The position numbers and the translations under genes are program-made. Shown here piece after piece: positions 22,891 through 25,256 of a stretch of DNA of 25,256 nucleotides. A model generated the notes under the pieces. It did not search any database. It worked only from the letters and a program-made list of their open reading frames with translations, and was not told where the DNA came from. Source of the stretch: CAYJAD01 sp964372165 (GTDB lineage Bacteria > Desulfobacterota > Desulfovibrionia > Desulfovibrionales > Desulfovibrionaceae); contig CAYJPT010000014.1 in the NCBI GenBank assembly GCA_964372165.1, forward strand, positions 1 to 25,256, written 5' to 3'. The stretch's first letter is position 1; every line of letters starts with the position of its first letter.

Positions 22891-24699
22891 ATGGTTAGAA
22901 TTGACAATTTACTGCACACAACTAATGTAGAAGACTTAAATAAGACAACAAATTTCCTATCAAAACAGGTTAAAAATATTTCTGATTTTAGTACAATAAA
23001 GAAGCTATCAAATTATAAAGTTGATCAAAATGGTGCTGTATGGAAGCTAGGTACTTTTGAAAAAATAGTACGTAATATAAATGATTTATTTACAAAAAAT
23101 CATGCGATCACTTTACGAAACGCAAAAACTGCTGAAGCCATAGTCTTGCTAAGAAAAAATGAGTTTAATGAGCTTGGTAATATGGAATATAAAGCTAAAA
23201 TGCTTAAAAAATCTATGCAAGTTTATCGTGAAAATATTTTAGAAAATCTCAATAATTCTAATTTGAGTAAAGAACTTAAAGCAATAATTAAATTAAGTAT
23301 TAAAAATATTATGCAAAATGCAGAAAGTAATATTGAAAGTCATGATTATCGAAAGGTTACAAATTTAGTAGCTGACTTAAAAGAATTAAAAAATTCCATA
23401 AGTCATGGTGATAACTATCAATCAGTAACAGACTTTTTAGTGTTTTTTTTAAAGCAAAATAACCCTGAAAGTATAAGCGAAAATCATATTAATACCATTT
23501 CTAATGAACTTTTAGCCATGTTTGAAAATGCCATGCCATTTGTTACCCAAGATAGCGATGGAATTTATCAAGAGCATATGCATCACATAAAGCATACTAT
23601 TACACACATGAAACTCGCGGTATTACAGGATAAAGGCCAAATACCTTTCGCTATAGAGCATATTAAAGCTATGAAAATAGCATTCAATGTATGTGTATCG
23701 CGTAAAAACTTTAATTCGCTTGATGCTTTTTGGTCTAGAGAAAGATTTATTGACAAAGTAAGTGTTAGTAATATCACACCAACACAAAAAATTAATGTTA
23801 TTAATTTTTTACATGAAAATGCCTTTGCACTAGACTTTCAAAGAAGTCAACCTACATTAGAATTATTAAATACATTGCTTTTTAAAAATTCTTTTAGGCC
23901 CAATGATAATAATATAAAAAAGACTTTAGATGTTGAATTTTATAAACAATATCAAAAAGAGTCCTCATTGGACAATCTTTATAAACAACTTAAATTCGAT
24001 TTATATAGGGATGGAATTCATAGTTTAGGAGCAGCACCGCTACCACAACACGGAGTACGTGGTATTGCAACTCTTTATCGTGCTGTAAACGAAAATATTA
24101 ATGACAATGCAGATGAGTTCACCCAAAAATGGAAGGGCGAGTTTAATAATAATCATGCAAAAGCTCAAGACCAAGAAAAGGCTATGCAAGATTTAAATGC
24201 ATTTCATGAAATAGCTCGTGTAGCTATAAATGATTACCAAAACACAGAAATGCAAGATATACACTATTACAAGAACTGCATTGATTATTTCATTGGTGAT
24301 GACAAGAAAGATGATTTTACACCTTTTGTGTCATATTTGGTTAATCAAGTTGGAATACAGCCCATTTTACAGCAAATGCCTGCTTTTACAACTATTGACG
24401 ATACTGATGAAATCATTGGAGATACTAAAAACATTTATGATACCAATTTAATTATAGCATATGAGCATGGAAAATGCATATTAAATAAGACTGACAATGA
24501 AATTGTTGTATCCATGGATGCGAATTTGATTTTTCATCCTGGTGGTGCACAAATTCAAAATGCTGGCAAGCAATTTCCTATAGCAAAAGCCGCTGTTAAA
24601 ATGGATATTACTATTCCACTAGATCAACAAGTCGCTAGAAATGAGGGTGAAAATCCAATACCAGACTATAGCGTTCAATGCATATATACACCACTATAA
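22891..24699 (+). CDS. Putative T3SS effector, large, unknown family (paralog B)
   Basis: This 602-residue protein is a diverged paralog of the preceding one. The shared N-terminal block reads NYKVDQNGAVWKLGTFEK, RNINDLF, LRNAKTAEAIVLLR (about 41-88). A second shared point is YRDGIHSLGAAPLPQHGV near residue 370, and a third a Cys-containing segment HYYKNCIDYFIGDD. The C-terminal strand-rich end again carries a KMDITIPL motif. ATG 22891 has GGAG 6 nt upstream; a TTG at 22864 is unlikely. The 136-nt gap to paralog A has no clear terminator, so the two may be co-transcribed with the chaperone. It is even more AT-rich than the backbone genes. Its function is unknown. Confidence 0.62.
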   Translation: MVRIDNLLHTTNVEDLNKTTNFLSKQVKNISDFSTIKKLSNYKVDQNGAVWKLGTFEKIVRNINDLFTKNHAITLRNAKTAEAIVLLRKNEFNELGNMEYKAKMLKKSMQVYRENILENLNNSNLSKELKAIIKLSIKNIMQNAESNIESHDYRKVTNLVADLKELKNSISHGDNYQSVTDFLVFFLKQNNPESISENHINTISNELLAMFENAMPFVTQDSDGIYQEHMHHIKHTITHMKLAVLQDKGQIPFAIEHIKAMKIAFNVCVSRKNFNSLDAFWSRERFIDKVSVSNITPTQKINVINFLHENAFALDFQRSQPTLELLNTLLFKNSFRPNDNNIKKTLDVEFYKQYQKESSLDNLYKQLKFDLYRDGIHSLGAAPLPQHGVRGIATLYRAVNENINDNADEFTQKWKGEFNNNHAKAQDQEKAMQDLNAFHEIARVAINDYQNTEMQDIHYYKNCIDYFIGDDKKDDFTPFVSYLVNQVGIQPILQQMPAFTTIDDTDEIIGDTKNIYDTNLIIAYEHGKCILNKTDNEIVVSMDANLIFHPGGAQIQNAGKQFPIAKAAVKMDITIPLDQQVARNEGENPIPDYSVQCIYTPL

Positions 24700-24781
24700 G
24701 GGGAATACTCTGGCAAAGAACCACTACCCTCTTTATTGGAGGAACCTTATCTTAAACAAAAGTAGCAAACTACAAAAAAAC

Positions 24782-24818
24782 AAAACCCCACAAAGCCTTA
24801 TATACATTGTGGGGTTTT
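24782..24818. terminator. Strong rho-independent terminator after the effector genes
   Basis: AAAACCCCACAA (24782-24793) pairs perfectly with TTGTGGGGTTTT (24807-24818) around a 13-nt loop. T-rich sequence on the right and A-rich sequence on the left let it work in both directions. It lies 82 nt past the stop of the second effector gene and also at the broken end of the transposase remnant. Confidence 0.88.
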
Positions 24819-24837
24819 TGTTAGTTTGAAATTTTGT

Positions 24838-25203
24838 AGCGGAAAAGCTGATTGTAACTGATTGTGCCGCATTGTTTTCTGGTAAGTCATCTTCTTTGCG
24901 GTCTTCTGGCATAACTTCAATGGTTTTACGAGGACGACAAGCAGACTCGACAACTGTTGCATCAACTAAAGCACCTTCGCGAACTAAAACGCCAGACTGT
25001 TCAAGTTGCAGCAATACCATCTCATTTATTTTTTCAAGAATTCCATGAGATACTAGGCCATTGCGGAAACGACAAATTGTTGTTTCATCGGGAACGTCTT
25101 GCTCAACAGAAAGCCCTACAAAACGCATAAAACCAAGGTGATTTATAAGCATTTCTTCCATAGCAGGGTCACTAAGCTTGTACCATTTTGAAACAATAAT
25201 ATC
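24838..25203 (-). pseudogene. IS5-family transposase remnant, broken at both ends
   Basis: The translation contains KWYKLSDPAMEEM, then FMRFVGLSVEQDVPDETTIC, RFRNGLV and VREGALVDATVVESA, which is the N-terminal half of IS5-type DDE transposases; the Asp of LVDAT is the first catalytic residue. Upstream, residues before KWYKLSDP are missing: the frame meets TAA at 25204-25206. Downstream, similarity stops after SVTISFSA (about 24838), and the frame runs through the terminator as unrelated sequence to 24733. The second and third catalytic residues are absent, so it cannot be active. It marks past IS activity at the island's right side. Confidence 0.85.
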
Positions 25204-25213
25204 TTAAGGAAAT

Positions 25214-25256
25214 GCTGATTTATTCTGCAAGCAGAATAAATCAGAAAGGCACACTG
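25214..25256 (+). repeat. Start of a third copy of the structured repeat (cut by window end)
   Basis: GCTGA at 25214-25218 begins a perfect hairpin, CTGATTTATTCTGC / GCAGAATAAATCAG (25215-25244, 2-nt loop), followed by AAAGGCACACTG (25245-25256). Copy 2 has the same order: GCTGA, hairpin, A-run, GGCACACTGG. Only about 43 nt are visible, so this is a probable third copy. It directly abuts the broken upstream end of the IS5 remnant. Confidence 0.55.

Noticed and set aside
24733..25161. A complete transposase gene at the right end
   Set aside because: Similarity to IS5 transposases covers only about 24838-25203; both ends are missing and the tail reads through a terminator.
1..25256. CRISPR arrays, tRNA or rRNA genes
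   Set aside because: No regularly spaced short repeats and no tRNA- or rRNA-like sequence were seen on reading. The tip paralogs and dispersed elements are the only repeats of note.

Overview
This window is most of a type III secretion (T3SS) island from an AT-rich Gram-negative bacterium. A Gram-negative host follows from the secretin, the basal-body lipoprotein and the pore-forming translocators. The species cannot be named from sequence alone. The mix of a Ysc-like backbone, an Rsb-type partner switch and IS5 debris would suit a low-GC Desulfovibrionaceae-like host, but that is a guess.

Backbone (about 0.28-12.6 kb, almost all minus strand). Read in the direction of transcription the order is sctC, sctD, a yscE-like gene, sctF, a yscG-like gene, sctI, sctJ, sctK, sctL, sctN, sctO, sctP, then sctQ and sctR. 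This is the Yersinia yscC-D-E-F-G-I-J-K-L plus N-O-P-Q-R order. Many genes overlap or abut (GTGA, ATGA and TAATG junctions), so tight translational coupling is likely. Two things break the run: a plus-strand pair between sctP and sctQ (STAS anti-sigma antagonist and HATPase anti-sigma kinase), and a structured repeat of about 270 bp between sctD and the yscE-like gene. sctS, T, U, V and W are not in the window.

Translocon operon (12.95-17.9 kb, minus strand). In transcription order it holds a small LcrG-sized protein, a SycD/LcrH-type TPR chaperone, a two-membrane-segment major translocator (SctE), a one-segment minor translocator (SctB), and three tandem EspA-like tip/filament paralogs with conserved ends and a variable centre.

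Regulation (18.3-19.8 kb). A membrane sensor with HAMP and SpoIIE/PP2C phosphatase domains (RsbU-like) lies upstream of the translocon operon. With the antagonist and kinase at 2.2-3.0 kb it would form a complete RsbU/V/W-type partner switch, comparable to Bordetella BtrU/V/W and chlamydial Rsb proteins.

Effector module (20.3-24.7 kb, plus strand). A CesT/SycE-type class I chaperone is followed by two large paralogous proteins of 658 and 602 residues. I do not recognise their family; they are the best candidates for novel effectors. A strong terminator, an IS5-family transposase remnant and the start of a third repeat copy close the window.

The least explained signal is the dispersed structured repeat (about 16-284, 9048-9317, and from 25214 to the window end). 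It has several hairpins, base-pair-preserving changes between copies, hairpin loops that are reverse complements of each other, a possible target duplication, and an apparent insertion into the IS5 gene.
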